Source of the DNA: Spirochaetaceae bacterium
Lineage (GTDB): Bacteria > Spirochaetota > Spirochaetia > SZUA-6 > Fen-1364
Length of the DNA stretch: 7,707 bases
NCBI GenBank assembly: GCA_003154555.1
Contig: PMDT01000193.1
Location: forward strand, 1-7,707
Direction of reading: 5' to 3'
Position numbers and translations under genes: made by a program. Below are positions 6,435 to 7,707 of the stretch, piece after piece (the stretch's first letter is position 1; the number at the start of each line of letters is the position of its first letter). The notes under the pieces were generated by a model, which made no database searches, was not told where the DNA came from, and saw only the letters and a program-made list of their open reading frames with translations.

Positions 6435-7630
6435 TAATAGGCGTACTTCTTCGCGATCGCGCTCAGGAGGTCGCCCATCTGCGTGAATATTGCGACCAGC
6501 TCGGGGTCGAATTTCCTGGCGGCCTGGTAGCGAATGTAGCGCAATGCATGTTCCTGGCGCCATCCCTTTTTGTAGGCCCGCTCGGAGACAAGCGCGTCAT
6601 AGACGTCAGCGATTGCCACGACTCTCGCGGAGAGGGGGATCTCCGTGCCCTGCTTGCCGGGACCCATGTAAATCTTCTCCGCGTACAAGTCATCGATGCG
6701 CCCGGGATAGCCCGAGCCGTCCCAGTTCTCGTGATGATTGAGCGCCACCTCTGCGGACATGTAATCCCAGAAAGATGTCGTGCGCTTGAACAGGCGCGCA
6801 CCGAGAATAGTATGCAGGCGCATCGCCTGCTTTTCATCGTAGGAGAGGACGTCGGGCTTCTTGAGTATCGTGTCGCTCACGGCGACTTTCCCGACGTCGT
6901 GCAGGATCGCCGCGGTGCGCAGCACGTCCCGCACCTTGCGGATCTCCCGCGCCGAAACGTTCCGCCGCTGGGCCCATTTCTCGTACAGCTCCACCGAATA
7001 GGCCCCGACCCGCTTGGCATGCCGGCTCGTCTCGAAGGGGTCGCGCAGCTCGGCGAGCTCTACCAGCCGCAGGACCATCTCGCGCGACATGCGCGCCTTT
7101 TCGATGGCGTCGGCCGCGTTCTGCGCGAATTGCGAGATGAACAACTTGTCCTGCATGGAGAACGCGACGACCTTGCCCGATTCGTTTTTCGCGTTGATGA
7201 GCTGCAGGACGCCGACGACCTCGTTTTCCCGCGTCTTCAGGGGCACGCAGAGTATGGAGCGGGTGTGGTAGCTTGTCTTCTGGTCGAATGCGGGGTTGAA
7301 GGAAAAAGTGACCTCGCTCTGGATATGGTAGACGTCATCGATGAGGATCGTCTCCCCTGTCCTGGCGACATATCCGGCGAGGGAGGCTTTGTCGATGGGC
7401 ATCGACGCGCCGCTGGAGATGTATTTGTCCTTGGTCTCTCCGCGAAACAAGGTATCGTTCTGCACGAAGCTGAAGTAAAGAAAGCCCCGGGCGGCCAGAT
7501 AGATCGTGCCGGCATCCGCATTGACGAATTGCCGCGCTTCGGTGAGCACGTTTTCCAGCAACGAGTCGAGGTCCTTGATGCTGAAAAGAGTTTCGATCGT
7601 TCTGAAAAGCTTCAGGGTGTCGCGCTTCAT
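6434..7630 (-). CDS. GAF/HD-GYP domain protein, putative cyclic-di-GMP phosphodiesterase
   Basis: A 398-residue cytoplasmic protein. Residues about 8-180 form a GAF sensor domain (LLENVLTEARQFVNADAGTIYLA, then SILCVPLKTRENEVVGVLQLIN). Residues about 185-380 form an HD-GYP domain with its signature intact: H204 (SRHAKRVG), the HD pair H244-D245 (ILHDVGKVAVSD), H273 (RLHTILG), H299-H300 with E301 (NHHENWDGSGYPG, GYP at 307-309) and ADVYDALVSERAY (341-353). HD-GYP enzymes hydrolyse cyclic-di-GMP, some related cGAMP, at a two- or three-metal centre, so activity is expected but not shown. The GAF domain probably sets activity in response to an unknown ligand. No membrane segment or receiver domain is present. 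The gene has its own strong promoter, and a 13-bp inverted repeat in its leader suggests control of transcription or translation. The TM2 gene follows on the same strand. Confidence 0.93.
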   Translation of the reverse strand: MKRDTLKLFRTIETLFSIKDLDSLLENVLTEARQFVNADAGTIYLAARGFLYFSFVQNDTLFRGETKDKYISSGASMPIDKASLAGYVARTGETILIDDVYHIQSEVTFSFNPAFDQKTSYHTRSILCVPLKTRENEVVGVLQLINAKNESGKVVAFSMQDKLFISQFAQNAADAIEKARMSREMVLRLVELAELRDPFETSRHAKRVGAYSVELYEKWAQRRNVSAREIRKVRDVLRTAAILHDVGKVAVSDTILKKPDVLSYDEKQAMRLHTILGARLFKRTTSFWDYMSAEVALNHHENWDGSGYPGRIDDLYAEKIYMGPGKQGTEIPLSARVVAIADVYDALVSERAYKKGWRQEHALRYIRYQAARKFDPELVAIFTQMGDLLSAIAKKYAY

Positions 7631-7666
7631 AGAAAAGCGTTCACCCCTCCCGGGAACGCTTTTCTA
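7630..7666 (-). promoter_or_regulatory. 13-bp inverted repeat in the HD-GYP leader, ribosome binding site in the loop
   Basis: TAGAAAAGCGTTC (7630-7642) and GAACGCTTTTCTA (7654-7666) are perfect inverted repeats around an 11-base spacer. In the message the spacer reads CCGGGAGGGGU, holding the only Shine-Dalgarno-like sequence, and the 3' arm runs into the A of the start codon. The predicted transcription start (about 7659) lies inside the 5' arm, so RNA would keep only a 6-8 bp stem, while the full repeat exists in DNA. It may therefore be a repressor operator over +1, an RNA switch, or both. The ribosome binding site is 13 bases from the ATG, longer than usual. Confidence 0.65.
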
Positions 7667-7694
7667 GTATAGTGGGAAATCGCCCGTATCTCAA
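7666..7694 (-). promoter_or_regulatory. Sigma70-like promoter of the HD-GYP gene
   Basis: On the minus strand, TTGAGA (7689-7694) and TATACT (7666-7671) are separated by exactly 17 bp, each matching four or five of six consensus bases. This is the best promoter in the window. The -10 touches the outer end of the inverted repeat, so a protein bound there would block initiation. Confidence 0.65.
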
Positions 7695-7707
7695 GGCAGC
7701 CACGGTA

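Noticed and set aside
6206..7672. A 488-codon open frame on the plus strand opposite the HD-GYP and TM2 genes
   Set aside because: It is antisense to two clearly recognisable genes, shows no domain I know, and is the expected by-product of high-GC codon usage.

Overview
This 7.7 kb window is high-GC, gene-dense bacterial chromosome. It holds eight protein-coding genes (one cut by the left edge), no RNA genes, no CRISPR array and no recognisable mobile element. The mix of a GAF/HD-GYP signalling protein, a large B12-type radical SAM protein and a stand-alone thioredoxin suggests a free-living, diderm-type environmental bacterium, possibly an anaerobe such as a spirochaete or deltaproteobacterial relative. 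Nothing in the sequence fixes the phylum.

Left block (1-2396): a MocR-type regulator (GntR-family DNA-binding domain plus aminotransferase-like domain, partial) is divergent from an EamA-family transporter. The transporter is followed after 16 bp by a stand-alone B3/B4 domain protein, related to the editing domain of phenylalanyl-tRNA synthetase beta. The 90-bp divergent region carries three AAGTGG boxes and a perfect dyad laid over the predicted regulator promoter, so it looks like an autoregulated control region. A working model is a small-molecule-responsive regulator controlling an exporter and a companion hydrolase or tRNA-editing-like protein.

Middle block (2416-3462): an HD-domain metal-dependent phosphohydrolase (minus strand) is divergent from a thioredoxin (plus strand). 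The phosphohydrolase ends tail to tail with the B3/B4 gene, and the thioredoxin ends tail to tail with the radical SAM gene. The phosphohydrolase promoter prediction puts the transcription start on the start codon, so its mRNA may be leaderless.

Right block (3469-7707, all minus strand): transcription runs from a strong sigma70-like promoter at the right edge through a GAF/HD-GYP putative cyclic-di-GMP phosphodiesterase, a zinc-ribbon TM2 membrane protein and an 813-residue radical SAM protein with a cobalamin-binding-like N-terminus and a second cysteine cluster. The HD-GYP gene has a 13-bp inverted repeat between promoter and start codon that puts the ribosome binding site in the hairpin loop. 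A GC-rich cluster of CCGCGG repeats lies between the HD-GYP and TM2 genes. No gap between genes exceeds 120 bp.
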